Assembly: GCF_002813775.1 (NCBI RefSeq)
Contig: NZ_CP020370.1
Span: 3,621,501-3,685,500, forward strand
Reading direction: 5' to 3'
DNA from: Candidatus Thiodictyon syntrophicum
GTDB lineage: Bacteria; Pseudomonadota; Gammaproteobacteria; Chromatiales; Chromatiaceae
Length of the DNA: 64,000 bases
The translations under genes were made by a program, and so were the position numbers. A model generated the notes under the pieces. It searched no databases. It saw nothing but the letters and a program-made list of their open reading frames with translations, and had not been told where the DNA came from. Each line of letters opens with the position of its first letter. Positions within the stretch are counted from its first letter, which is position 1. This document shows positions 51,761 to 60,221 of the stretch, one piece after another.

Positions 51761-52360
51761 CTAGCGATAGGCGCGCATCTGCCCCACCAGCACGCCCTGG
51801 ATCTCGACCTCCTGCGGCGTGAAGTGCAGCGGTTGGAGGGCGGCGTTGGCCGGGAACAGGGTGACCTGCCCGGGTTCTTGGAGGATGCGCTTGAGGGTGG
51901 TGTCCTCGCCGCGGATCAGCGCGACCACGATGGCGCCGTTGTCGGCGCTGCGGCGATGCTCGATGACGACATAGTCGCCGTCCAGGATGCCGGCCTCGCA
52001 CATGGAATCGCCCGTGACCTGCAGGACGTAGCAGGGCGCGGCGGTGCGCAGGTGGGGCGGGACCTGGATGGTTTCGGCCTGCGGCAGGGCGTCGATCGGG
52101 CGGCCGGCGGCGATCCGCCCGAGAAAGGGCAGCGTGTCGGCGGGGGGCTCTTGCGCGATCAGGCGGATGCCGGGGTGACGCGGGTCGAGCGGCTCCACCA
52201 GGCCCGCCGCGATCAGGGCCCGGATGTGCTTGTGCAGCGATCCGGGCGAGCGCAGGCCGAGCAGCGCGCAGAGTCCGACCAGGGTCGGCGGCCGGGCCTG
52301 GGCGGCGGCCTCGGCCCGCAGGGCGTCCAGGACCGCCTGTTGGCGTGGGGTGAGTCGCAT
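51761..52360 (-). CDS. lexA: LexA repressor
   Basis: A 199-residue protein. Winged HTH at 1-65 (MRLTPRQQAVLDALRAEAAA, RSPGSLHKHIRALIAAGLVE), Ala-Gly cleavage site in GRIAAGRPID near 80-89, catalytic Ser in TGDSMCEAGILDGDY near 118, and Lys in TTLKRILQ near 155. All self-cleavage residues are present. The HTH sequence is divergent from E. coli LexA, in line with the unusual GTTCTC half-sites in its promoter. It is divergent from an HTH-less LexA-like gene. Confidence 0.88.
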   Translation of the reverse strand: MRLTPRQQAVLDALRAEAAAQARPPTLVGLCALLGLRSPGSLHKHIRALIAAGLVEPLDPRHPGIRLIAQEPPADTLPFLGRIAAGRPIDALPQAETIQVPPHLRTAAPCYVLQVTGDSMCEAGILDGDYVVIEHRRSADNGAIVVALIRGEDTTLKRILQEPGQVTLFPANAALQPLHFTPQEVEIQGVLVGQMRAYR

Positions 52361-52369
52361 GGGGCTGAA

Positions 52370-52424
52370 GTTCTCTTGCTGTTCTCTGAATCTCTGCTAG
52401 TCTGACGGAGAACAGATCGAGAAC
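52370..52424. promoter_or_regulatory. Mirrored tandem GTTCTC operator between lexA and the LexA-like gene
   Basis: GTTCTC-TTGCT-GTTCTC at 52370-52386 and its mirror GAGAAC-AGATC-GAGAAC at 52408-52424. Each is a direct repeat of a 6-mer with 11-base spacing, and the two are inverted about 52397. They lie 10 bases from the lexA start and 42 bases from the divergent gene, as expected for a shared SOS-type operator. Confidence 0.7.
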
Positions 52425-52465
52425 GACCGCCCCCACACCGAGCCCCCGCACCGAGGTAGCCGCCC

Positions 52466-52933
52466 ATGCATCCGAATGTTGCCTACATCCTGCCGAAGCC
52501 CCGCCACGCGACCTGGAACCCCGCCCTGGAGCCGCTGGTGCTGGCCTGCGAGCCTGGCGTCGAGATCCCGCTCCTGGGCTATGTCGCCGCCGGGCAGCCG
52601 GTGGATGTCCCGCAGGATTGTGCAACGGTCACGGTGCCGCGCCACATGGTGCGCAAGAACAGCTACGCCTTGCGGGTGCGCGGCCACTCGATGATCGACG
52701 ACCATATCCAGGACGGGGATATTATCATCATCGAGAAGCGCGAGACCGCTGAGAACGGGGAGTCCGTGGTCGCTATGATCAACGGTGAGCGCGTGACCCT
52801 CAAGCGCTTTTATGTGGAGGCGGACGGGATCAGGCTGCAGCCGGCCAATCCGGCCATGAAGCCGATCTATCTGCGGCACGAGGAGTTGCAGATCCTGGGG
52901 ATCGTCTCGGGGGTCATCCGGCGCGGGGGCTGA
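52466..52933 (+). CDS. LexA-like S24 peptidase lacking an HTH (UmuD-like)
   Basis: A 155-residue protein. Residues 30-150 form a LexA/UmuD-type peptidase: cleavage site LGYVAAGQPVD near 37-47, catalytic Ser in VRGHSMIDDHIQDGD near 75, and Lys in ERVTLKRFY near 113. The first 30 residues are not a DNA-binding domain. It could be a UmuD-like protein or a decoy regulator; no umuC or imuB follows. It shares the mirrored operator with lexA. Confidence 0.8.
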   Translation: MHPNVAYILPKPRHATWNPALEPLVLACEPGVEIPLLGYVAAGQPVDVPQDCATVTVPRHMVRKNSYALRVRGHSMIDDHIQDGDIIIIEKRETAENGESVVAMINGERVTLKRFYVEADGIRLQPANPAMKPIYLRHEELQILGIVSGVIRRGG

Positions 52934-53027
52934 CGCGGCCCGGTCGGGGCGTGCACCCATGGGTGATGCGCCCGGCGCGGCATCGCTGTCCCGGAGATGG
53001 CGCGGGCCGCGGCGGGGCAACGGGAAA

Positions 53028-53132
53028 TGGACAGGATTAACAGGACTTCGCAGGATTCACCGGGTCTGCCGTTACTGCAATGCCCCGGCCGAACATCCGA
53101 TGAATCCTAAAAAATCCTGTTAATCCTGTCCA
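53028..53132. repeat. Inverted repeat TGGACAGGATTAACAGGA..., possible terminator
   Basis: Arms 53028-53059 and 53101-53132 are imperfect reverse complements (AATCCTGTTAATCCTGTCCA). This is a widespread bacterial intergenic repeat. It sits between two convergent genes and could act as a bidirectional terminator. Confidence 0.75.
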
Positions 53133-53154
53133 ATTCGCGGACGGGTTGTGCTGA

Positions 53155-53610
53155 TCAGGCGCCCTTGGGCGCCCTCCCCGCTCCCTTGACCGGCGCTTTG
53201 TGTTGGGTCGGGGGCTGGTGCCAGGTCTTGGGTGCCGTGTCGCTCTTCGCCCGGGCTGGGGGCGGGGCGGCGGAGGTCGAGGCCGCGCCGCGCCAGGCTT
53301 GGCGGCCTGCACTGCGCTCCCCGGCGAGGTCGTTCACCAGCGTGACCGTCTGGCGCTGGAGGTCGGCGACGGTGCCGCCGAGTTGGGCCAGGAAGGCGTT
53401 GCGATCGGCCCGTGCGGCCTGTGCCATGTCGGCATGGGTCGCGCGGAAATTGGTCTGCAGGGTCTCGACACTGCTCTTCAAATCACTGATGAAGGCGTGT
53501 GCGGCGTCCGTCACTTCTTGGCGGGTGTCGGCGATCAGGGTTTGGCGGGCCATGCGCTCGGATTCGATCTCGTCGCGCAGCCGCCCCATGTCTTCGGTAA
53601 AGCGGCCCAT
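53155..53610 (-). CDS. Coiled-coil protein next to gvpA, possibly GvpC-like
   Basis: A 151-residue protein starting MGRFTEDMGRLRDEIESERM. Residues 5-105 are continuous amphipathic helix with loose repeats (DTRQEVTDAAHAFISDLKSS, then MAQAARADRNAFLAQLGGTV). The C-terminal third is Ala/Pro/Lys-rich and disordered. A GAGG site precedes its ATG. It follows gvpA on the same strand at 189 bases distance. Helical repeats and position suggest the gas vesicle strengthening protein GvpC, but the sequence is not diagnostic. Confidence 0.5.
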   Translation of the reverse strand: MGRFTEDMGRLRDEIESERMARQTLIADTRQEVTDAAHAFISDLKSSVETLQTNFRATHADMAQAARADRNAFLAQLGGTVADLQRQTVTLVNDLAGERSAGRQAWRGAASTSAAPPPARAKSDTAPKTWHQPPTQHKAPVKGAGRAPKGA

Positions 53611-53799
53611 TGTCTACACCTCGTGTCAGGTTGCGAAAGCGCACCGGGCGCGGGTGGTCCGCGTCCAGCCGCTACCGCGGGTTCGGCGCGGTACGCCACC
53701 GCAACCGGCACCGGATGCCGCCGTGCGAGGCTGGTCAGCGCAGCGCGGCGGCATCCATCGGGGCGAAGGGTTCGCCCAAGACCTCGATCAGGCAGGGGA

Positions 53800-54018
53800 T
53801 CAGGCCGGGGCCGCCGCCGGGGCGGTGAGGCCGATCGCTTCGGCATACTTCAGGTAGGTCTCGACGGAGGCGATCACCACGCGGGCCTCAACGGCGAGCA
53901 GCTCGATACCGACCAGGGAGACCTTCAACCACGCATCGATCACGATGCCCTTGTCCAGGATGCGGTCAACGACTTCGGCCAGGCTGGAGGAATCGGTGGA
54001 GTTGGCGACTTTTGCCAT
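53800..54018 (-). CDS. gvpA: Gas vesicle structural protein GvpA
   Basis: A 72-residue protein with the almost invariant GvpA core: [57 protein letters not shown]. GvpA polymerises into the hollow gas vesicle wall that gives buoyancy. The ATG at 54018 has AGAGGG eight bases upstream. Other gvp genes are not in this window. Confidence 0.96.
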   Translation of the reverse strand: MAKVANSTDSSSLAEVVDRILDKGIVIDAWLKVSLVGIELLAVEARVVIASVETYLKYAEAIGLTAPAAAPA

Positions 54019-54729
54019 TTTCTTAACCCTCTGAACGTCTAAACGAATGCACATGACGTGCGTTTGAAGCGTACCTACCGGACCTGCATGACGGTGCGCG
54101 TGGTTGCGCATCCGGCCCCGCCACCCGTGTCACCCGACCCGCGCACCAGGACTGGTGCTTGGGGGGCTTCCCGGTGCGGCGTCCTGCCGGCTCGGTCGCT
54201 TGACTGAGATAGAGCATGGGGCGTGCCAGTTGTGAGCACCGCCGACCGCCATTATAGCATCGCTATAAATCAGTGACTTGGCGCTTCGCGCCCGCTCCGG
54301 CGCCAGCGTTTACCAGGCAAGTGCGATTTTTTCCTATGGAATGGTTTCCATGTCTGTGGTGTCGGCGCCCTAGTACCTTACTGCCGTTAAGTTAAGCGCC
54401 GCGGCCCAAGCCCCTGGAGTCCAAGGCTTCAGCCTTGGAGCGCGCCAAGGCTGAAGCCTTGGACTCCAGGCCGCGACGAGGCCACGGCGGCTTGCGCGGG
54501 CTCGTCGCGGCGCAAGCCACTCCCACAGCGCCGCTGCGCGACTTTCGCGGTGAAGCCGCGAACTGCGGTGTACTGCTTCGCAGAATCGGGGGCATTCCTG
54601 GAATGCATCTGCCCAAATGGGCACATCGATAATCCAACTAACTGTTATATAACTAGTTACAACTATGGCACGGGCATTGCTTTTACTGTTGCAAGCCAAG
54701 TCCCGGCGAATCTGCAAAGAGCACACATC
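54019..54729. other. Long intergenic region upstream of gvpA
   Basis: No intact gene. It contains the GGAGTCCAAGGC palindrome at 54415-54468, preceded by ACTGCCGTTAAGTT at 54380-54393. A locally AT-rich part with TATAGCATCGCTATA (54253-54267) and TATAACTAGTTACAACTA (about 54646-54663) may hold promoters. Confidence 0.5.
54415..54468. repeat. Dispersed palindrome, GGAGTCCAAGGC family, copy 4
   Basis: 24-bp arms as in copies 1 and 3 around a 6-base loop. Confidence 0.85.
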
Positions 54730-54906
54730 ATGGGCCCCAAATACCTTCTCTGGATCGCCTTCAGCGTCGTCTCCTCCACCTGGTATGCACTGGACCCCGC
54801 CGCCCATCCGTTGGGCGATACGTTTGCGCAGAAGGCGCCGGTCGAGATTCAGCAACTCGCCCAGGGGCCGCTCCAGGAGGTCGGGCCGCGGACCGCGATG
54901 CGCTAG
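54730..54906 (+). CDS. Small exported peptide, tentative
   Basis: A 58-residue frame starting MGPKYLLWIAFSVVSSTWYA, a plausible signal peptide, followed by a polar tail (FAQKAPVEIQQLAQGPLQEV). Immediately after, from a GTG at 54906, comes a 36-codon frame (VEAIEFKAIAPAADADWNAV..) that ends by overlapping the kinase ATG at 55013. That frame may be the remnant of a sensor-associated protein. Confidence 0.4.
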   Translation: MGPKYLLWIAFSVVSSTWYALDPAAHPLGDTFAQKAPVEIQQLAQGPLQEVGPRTAMR

Positions 54907-55012
54907 TGGAGGCGATCGAGTTCAAGGCGATAGCCCCCGCGGCCGACGCCGACTGGAACGCTGTCCGGGCGCTCGGCCTGGCGGCCCTGGCGCCCCGGGC
55001 CGCCGCGGCACT

Positions 55013-56959
55013 ATGAAGACCCGCCCCCCGCTCCTCGCCCGGCTGTCCTTTCGCGTCAAGACGGTGCTGGGCATCGCCCTGATCGAGCTGGTGCTGCTCG
55101 CGGTGCTGGTGGGCTTGAGCCTGGATTACCTCGCCTCCACCAAGGCGCAGGCGCTGGCGGAGCGGGCGCACTCGACCGCCGATCTGTTCGCCACCCTGGC
55201 CAAAGACGCGGTCCTGGCCGACGACCTGGCCTCACTGGAGACCTTCGCCGACGCCGTGATGCGCAACCCGGACGTGGTCTATCTGCGGGTCACCGGCAAC
55301 GGACGGCTGCTGGTCGCACGCGGTGAGGGCACGGCGGCGCCGGCCGGGGCCGCTGGCGTGCTCCATGCCCATGCCGAGATCCGCGAGGCCGGCGCAGGCT
55401 TCGGCCGCATCGCGATCGGCCTCTCCACCGCCGGGCAGGTCCAACTCGTCGGCCAGGCGCGCGGGCGTCTGCTGGGCATCGCGCTCCTGGAGATCGGGCT
55501 GGTCGCCCTGTTCTCGCTGCTGCTCGGCAGCTATCTCACCCGTTCGTTGCGCGCGCTGAAAATGGCCGCCCAGGAGATCGCCGCCACCGGGATCGCCGGC
55601 GGGGGGCTGGATCATCGGGTCCCGGTTGCGGGCGGCGATGAACTGGCCGAGACGGCGCGCGCCTTCAACCGCATGGCCGAGCGCCTCAAGGCCAGCTACG
55701 AGGCCTTGGACCAGGCGCGCCAGGCCGCCGAAACCGCCGCCGCCCAGGCGCGCGCCGCGTCCGCGGCGGCCGAGGCGGCCAACGCCGCCAAGTCGCGCTT
55801 CCTCGCGCACATGAGCCATGAACTGCGCACACCGCTCAACGCCGTCCTGGGCTCCCTGGACCTGACGCGCGACTGGACCCTGTTGCCCGACCAGCGCGAC
55901 CAACTCGCCATGGCGGACGAGGCGGGCCAGGCCCTGCTGCAACTGATCGACAATGTGCTCGATCTCTCCCGCATCGAGGCGGGCGAGCTGACCCTGCATC
56001 CGGAGCCCACGGCGCTGAGCGAAGTGGCCGCCCGGGCGGTCGCCGTGGTGCGCCCGCTCGCCCGCGCCAAGGGGCTCGATCTCCAGATCGAACTGGGGGC
56101 CGAGATCCCCGACCGGGTACTGCTCGACCCCCTGCGGCTGCGCCAGGTGCTGGTCAATCTGGCCGGCAACGCGGTCAAGTTCACCGACAGCGGCCAGGTG
56201 CGCCTGCGGGTGGAGGCCCTGTCCCCAGGCGCGGCGTGCCGACGGTTGCGCTTCTCGGTCGAGGACACCGGCATCGGCATTGCCAAGGACCGCCAGGCCC
56301 GGCTCTTCGACGAGTTCAGTCAGGTCCAGGACCAGGCCGCCTGCCGCCACGGGGGTGCCGGGCTCGGGCTCGCCATCTCCCAGCGCATTGTCCACCTGCT
56401 CGGGGGTCGGATCACAATCGACAGCGAGCCGGGGCGCGGCAGCCGCTTCTCGTTTGAACTTGAGGTCCAGGCGGGAGCACCCAGACTTGCGCCGGTCGCT
56501 GCGGCACAGGTGCGCCCGACGCGGCTGCCGGGGGCGGCGGCCCGCCGCGACCTGCCCGTCCTGCTGGTCGATGATGTCAAGACCAACCGGCTGGTGGCCG
56601 CCGCCGCGCTCGCCAAGGCCGGTTACTCGGTCCGCAACGCCGCCAACGGCCTGGAGGCACTGGAGGCGGTGCGCCGCGAGCCGATCGGCAGCGTGCTCAT
56701 GGACGTCTCCATGCCGGTCATGTGCGGGCTGGAGGCGTCACGCCGTATCCGCGCCCTGGCCGGGTCCGTGGGCGAGGTGCCGATCATTGCCTTGACCGCC
56801 CATGCGCTCAAAGAGGAAGAGGAGCGCTGCCGCGCCGCAGGCATGGACGACTTCATCACCAAGCCCTTCGCCCGCGAGCACCTGTTGTCCGTGGTGGGGT
56901 TTTGGCACGGGGGCAGCCATGGGGATGACGCAGTCGCGCCGACCCCGATATCACTGTAG
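55013..56959 (+). CDS. Membrane hybrid sensor histidine kinase
   Basis: A 648-residue protein. Two membrane helices (about 17-40 and 149-170) flank a ~105-residue periplasmic sensor. HAMP and a coiled coil follow (about 172-260), then HisKA with SHELRTPLNAVLGSL, HATPase motifs NAVKFTDSG, DTGIGI and GGAGLGLAIS, and a C-terminal receiver (VDDVKTN, VLMDVSMPVM, FITKPFAREH). A BarA/TorS-like layout without an HPt domain. No response regulator is adjacent. The start is the ATG overlapping the preceding short frame. Confidence 0.88.
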   Translation: MKTRPPLLARLSFRVKTVLGIALIELVLLAVLVGLSLDYLASTKAQALAERAHSTADLFATLAKDAVLADDLASLETFADAVMRNPDVVYLRVTGNGRLLVARGEGTAAPAGAAGVLHAHAEIREAGAGFGRIAIGLSTAGQVQLVGQARGRLLGIALLEIGLVALFSLLLGSYLTRSLRALKMAAQEIAATGIAGGGLDHRVPVAGGDELAETARAFNRMAERLKASYEALDQARQAAETAAAQARAASAAAEAANAAKSRFLAHMSHELRTPLNAVLGSLDLTRDWTLLPDQRDQLAMADEAGQALLQLIDNVLDLSRIEAGELTLHPEPTALSEVAARAVAVVRPLARAKGLDLQIELGAEIPDRVLLDPLRLRQVLVNLAGNAVKFTDSGQVRLRVEALSPGAACRRLRFSVEDTGIGIAKDRQARLFDEFSQVQDQAACRHGGAGLGLAISQRIVHLLGGRITIDSEPGRGSRFSFELEVQAGAPRLAPVAAAQVRPTRLPGAAARRDLPVLLVDDVKTNRLVAAAALAKAGYSVRNAANGLEALEAVRREPIGSVLMDVSMPVMCGLEASRRIRALAGSVGEVPIIALTAHALKEEEERCRAAGMDDFITKPFAREHLLSVVGFWHGGSHGDDAVAPTPISL

Positions 56960-57023
56960 GAGCGGCCCCCAGGCCGCGACGGGTTGCCGCAAGGGCCTGT
57001 GGTCTGAGATATGATCGGGGCCG
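56956..57023. repeat. GCGGCCTGGGGGCCGC-family element, inverted copy
   Basis: GTAGGAGCGGCCCCCAGGCC, GCGACGGGTTGCCGCAAGGG, then ATGATCGGGGCC: the reverse orientation of 49829-49899. It begins at the stop of the kinase gene and could terminate transcription. Confidence 0.75.
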
Positions 57024-57235
57024 AGCCGGGCCTCGATCAGGATCCCAGCCACTCCCGGCCACTCTAAGCCGCGACGCCCTCGCGACACCGCTCCCCGGCC
57101 TGAAGCGAGCGCCGACACTGGGAGCGCCGCACCCCAGTGCGGCCAGCCTCTCCGCCATACGCGACGCCGCAGTCGTTTGCGAGATCGCGCGGTATCACTT
57201 ATCACTACCGGACAAGGTAAAAAGTCAGAGCCACC

Positions 57236-57337
57236 ATGCCAAACGTCGAAAAAATCAGCATTGCCCTACCGCCGGAAATAACCGCGCTGGTGCGCAAAGT
57301 CGTGATGGCCGGCGAGTATGCTTCAACCAGTCGATAG
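57236..57337 (+). pseudogene. Truncated ParD/CopG-like antitoxin
   Basis: A 33-residue frame, MPNVEKISIALPPEITALVR, KVVMAGEYASTSR, ending in TAG. It matches the N-terminal ribbon-helix-helix start of ParD-type antitoxins (usually ~80-90 residues, continuing SEVIREALR). The rest and the ParE toxin are missing; the next sequence belongs to an Rpn-family fragment. Confidence 0.7.
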
Positions 57338-57644
57338 CGTGAGCATCGAGCGCAACGCACTCAAGCGCTACTTTCCCGACTTCCTCGCCTTCTTCTTTCC
57401 CGCCGCCCACGTCGGCGTCGACTGGACCCAGGGCTACACGATGCTGGACAAGGAGTTGCAGAAGGCCGTCCGGGACGCGACCCTGGGCCGTCGGTGGACC
57501 GACTCCCTGGTGCGGGTCACCGCCCGGGATGGCAAGGAAGACTGGATTCTGGCCCATGTCGAGATCCAGGGTCAGAACCAGCCGGACTTCCCCAAGCGGA
57601 TGTTCGTGTACAACTACCCCAAAATAGTGGACCCCCGCACCTGA
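57318..57644 (+). pseudogene. Rpn-family (PD-(D/E)XK) N-terminal fragment
   Basis: From about residue 12 it reads NALKRYFPDFLAFFFPAAHV, DKELQKAVRDATLGRRWTDS, LAHVEIQGQNQPDFPKRMFV, nearly identical to the first ~100 residues of the intact gene at 58920. It then ends NYPKIVDPRT. Its own start has been replaced by other sequence. Contains the E-x-Q of the nuclease core but lacks the C-terminal half. Confidence 0.8.
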
Positions 57645-57656
57645 CCTCAGCGCCCC

Positions 57657-58447
57657 ATGAGCCAACCGATCCCAAGCGAACCATCCCCGTCCGCCATCTC
57701 ACGCGACGACTACGACTCGCCTTGGAAAGACGTGCTCGACCGCTGGCACCGGCAGTTTCTCGTGTTGATCCACACCGAGGTCCAAGGCGAGCGGGAGACG
57801 CACTTCGAGCGGCGCCTCTACACCTACCACTCGCGGCTGACAGACCGGTGGTGCTCACCGATGACCGGCCCGACTGGCGACCCGCGCGTTACGAGCAAGC
57901 CCTGTGGGGATGCCGGGCGCTCTTGGAGTTTCCCAGTGTCAAGCTGCTGGACTACCGGGACCGGGTGGCAGCGCTGGAGGCCAGCGACAATCCCTTCGCG
58001 CTGGTCGTCTTGGCCCAGTTGGCCGCGACCGCAACCCGCCGCGATCCGGCCACCCGGCTCGAGCACAAGATCGGCCTGACACGCCGGCTGTATCGCCGGG
58101 GGCTGGAGCGCGAGGACATCCTGAGCCTCTACGCCTCTATCGACTGGGTGCTGGCGTTGCCGGACGCCCTGGAAGAAGACTACCATCGCTGTATCCAAAC
58201 CATCGAGGAGGCAGAGCACATGCAATACGTGACCACTGCTGAGCGCATCGGAATGAAAAAAGGTCGGCAAGAGGGCCGCCAAGAAACGCAACGTGAACTG
58301 CTGGAGCAACTGCTCGCGGTGCGGTTTGGACCCTTGCCGGACCTGGTGGAGACGCGGTTGGCGGAAGCCGAGTCGGTCCAGTTGGCCGCTTGGTTCCAGC
58401 GGGGGTTGACCGCATCGACGCTGGAGGCGGTGTTCGAGCCGACCTGA
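57657..58447 (+). pseudogene. Decayed Rpn-family gene with internal deletion and frameshift
   Basis: Starts MSQPIPSEPSPSAISRDDYD, SPWKDVLDRW, then jumps to FLVLIHTEVQGERETHFERR, so about 55 codons containing the FPDFLAFFFP and KELQ segments are missing. Near 57840 the frame changes; the remainder (RYEQALWGCRALLEFPSVKL to LTASTLEAVFEPT) is in the frame ending at 58447. The C-terminal coiled tail (KKGRQEGRQETQRELLEQLL) is intact. Not functional as a whole. Confidence 0.82.
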
Positions 58448-58559
58448 ACCGGGGCTCATCCCTTCCCTGCACGACCTGGTCGAGCCGCGGCCCGACTGAT
58501 TTCCTGGTGCCGCACGGTAGCGCAACACAGCCTCGGTCGTCGTTCCGGCAGGCGAGGCC

Positions 58560-58620
58560 GTAGGGTGCGCCGCGCGCACCCGTGCCGACGCGATGCCATT
58601 GCGTCCCTGCGCACCCTACG
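58560..58620. repeat. Short GTAGGGTGCGC-ended element
   Basis: GTAGGGTGCGCCGCGCGCAC at 58560 and GCGCACCCTAC ending at 58619 frame a ~60-base unit, shorter than the 93-bp copies. Confidence 0.6.
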
Positions 58621-58687
58621 CCGATCGCCGAACGCGGCCGGAACGACGATCGAGGCCCGCAACACCGGCGACTCGAGGGTAACATCC

Positions 58688-58783
58688 GTCGCGGCCTGGG
58701 GGCCGCTCCTACGCCGTAGGAGCGGACCCCAAGGCCGCGACGGGTTGCCGCAAGGGCGCGTGGCCGGAGTTAAGATCAAGGCC
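58688..58783. repeat. GCGGCCTGGGGGCCGC-family composite hairpin
   Basis: GTCGCGGCCTGGGGGCCGCT pairs with AGCGGACCCCAAGGCCGCGA downstream; then GGGTTGCCGCAAGGGCGCGT and GATCAAGGCC. Same layout as 23124-23262. Confidence 0.75.
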
Positions 58784-58847
58784 CTCGTCAACCTCACGGC
58801 GGATCGCCCGGCTGGCATCCGCCTGTTGCAGTACAACCAGTTCCCGG

Positions 58848-58908
58848 CGAAGATCGCGTCGGCGTCCAAGGAAACCTTGGCGGGTTTCAAGGCGACCGCG
58901 GAAGCCAC
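58848..58908. repeat. 61-bp direct repeat, left of the intact Rpn gene
   Basis: CGAAGATCGCGTCGGCGTCC at 58848 begins a 61-base segment that matches 59950-60010 at most positions (AAGGAAACCTTGGCGGGTTT against AAGGAGACCTTGGCAGGGTT). It looks like part of an old coding sequence (KIAxAxKETLAGFKATA). Confidence 0.8.
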
Positions 58909-58919
58909 TCGGAGGCGCC

Positions 58920-59879
58920 ATGACCGACTACGACTCCCCCTGGAAAAACGCGCTCAAGCGCTACTTCCCCGACTTTCTCGCCTTTTTCTTCCCCTCCGCC
59001 CACGCCGGAATCGACTGGGCGAAGGGTTACACGATGCTGGACAAGGAGTTGCAGAAGGCGGTCCGGGACGCGACCCTGGGCCGTCGGCTGGCCGACTCCC
59101 TGGTGCGGGTCACCGCCCGGAATGGCAAGGAAGACTGGATTCTGGCCCATGTCGAGATCCAGGGTCAGAACCAGCCGGATTTTCCCAAGCGGATGTTCGT
59201 GTACAACTACCGGATCTACGATGTCCACGACCGGCCGGTGGTCAGCCTGGCCGTGCTCGCCGAGCCGTTTTCCGCCGACTTCGGTGAGTTTGCCTACGAG
59301 CGCTGGGGGTGCCGTATGGGCCTGCGCTATCCGGTGGTCAGCCTTGCCGCCTATCGGGGAAACCTGGCGGCGCTCGAGGCCTCGCCCAACCCCTTCGCGG
59401 TTATCACCCAGGCACACCTCCAGGCCCAAGAAACTGCCGACTCTGCCACCGCGCGTTACCGGGTCAAACTGGCCCTGATCCGCAGCCTGTATCGGCGCGG
59501 ATACCAACGGACGGATATACTTGAGTTGCTGCGGTTCATCGACTGGGTCCTGACCCTGCCGCCCGGTCTGGAAGACCAGTTGTGGACGGAAATACAGAAT
59601 TTTGAGGAGGAAAAGCGTATGCGCTATCTTGCCAGCTTCGAGCGGGTCGCTCAAAAAAAGGGGATCACGCAAGGGATCAAACAGGGGATCAAACGCGGCA
59701 TCGGTCAAGGCCAGGCACGACTGCTGATGCGACTGCTTGAAGAACGCTTCGGTCCCATGCCCGAACCACAGGCGAAGCGCGTCCAGTCAGCCACCCCGGA
59801 ACAACTGGAAACCTGGGCCCTGCGCCTGCTCGACGCCGCGAGCCTGGACGACGTGTTCGGACGCGACGGCCAGCACTGA
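58920..59879 (+). CDS. Rpn-family PD-(D/E)XK nuclease/transposase-like protein
   Basis: A 319-residue protein. The N-terminal nuclease-like domain covers about 8-130: NALKRYFPDFLAFFFPSAHA, IDWAKGYTMLDKELQKAVRD, DWILAHVEIQGQNQPDFPKR, with D..E.Q core residues. The middle (WGCRMGLRYPVVSLAAYRGN) and helical C-terminus (QGIKQGIKRGIGQGQARLLM, then ERFGPMPEPQAKRVQSATPE) match the Rpn/DUF4351 layout. E. coli Rpn proteins are DNA endonucleases that promote recombination. Two decayed relatives lie upstream and 61-bp direct repeats flank this copy. Confidence 0.82.
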   Translation: MTDYDSPWKNALKRYFPDFLAFFFPSAHAGIDWAKGYTMLDKELQKAVRDATLGRRLADSLVRVTARNGKEDWILAHVEIQGQNQPDFPKRMFVYNYRIYDVHDRPVVSLAVLAEPFSADFGEFAYERWGCRMGLRYPVVSLAAYRGNLAALEASPNPFAVITQAHLQAQETADSATARYRVKLALIRSLYRRGYQRTDILELLRFIDWVLTLPPGLEDQLWTEIQNFEEEKRMRYLASFERVAQKKGITQGIKQGIKRGIGQGQARLLMRLLEERFGPMPEPQAKRVQSATPEQLETWALRLLDAASLDDVFGRDGQH

Positions 59880-59949
59880 ACGCGAAAAAGACACCCGCGC
59901 GTCGGCGTCCGGCGGCCATGGAGCACCGGATAGTAATCACCGTCCCCGA

Positions 59950-60010
59950 CGAAGATCGCGCAAGCGTTCAAGGAGACCTTGGCAGGGTTCAAGGCGACCG
60001 CGCAAGCCAC
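59950..60010. repeat. 61-bp direct repeat, right of the intact Rpn gene
   Basis: CGAAGATCGCGCAAGCGTTC at 59950; second copy of 58848-58908. Just before it, ATGGAGCACCGGATAGTAAT at 59918 may be the start of a small degraded antitoxin-like frame. Confidence 0.8.
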
Positions 60011-60221
60011 GGGGAAGGCGGCGGCGGAACCGCCTGCGGCGTTCTCCCACCGCGGCTTTGGGAATTAAGTATACTGTCCCCGGAATTGTCCACGGAATTC
60101 CCAGCTTTTCAAACCCGGAAACGTCAGTTATTTGGTCAGCCTCGGCGAGTATTTGTGTCATCTAACCTCGCCCACTTTCACTTCCGGATTACGCCACAAC
60201 CAAAATCAGGAAATATGCACG

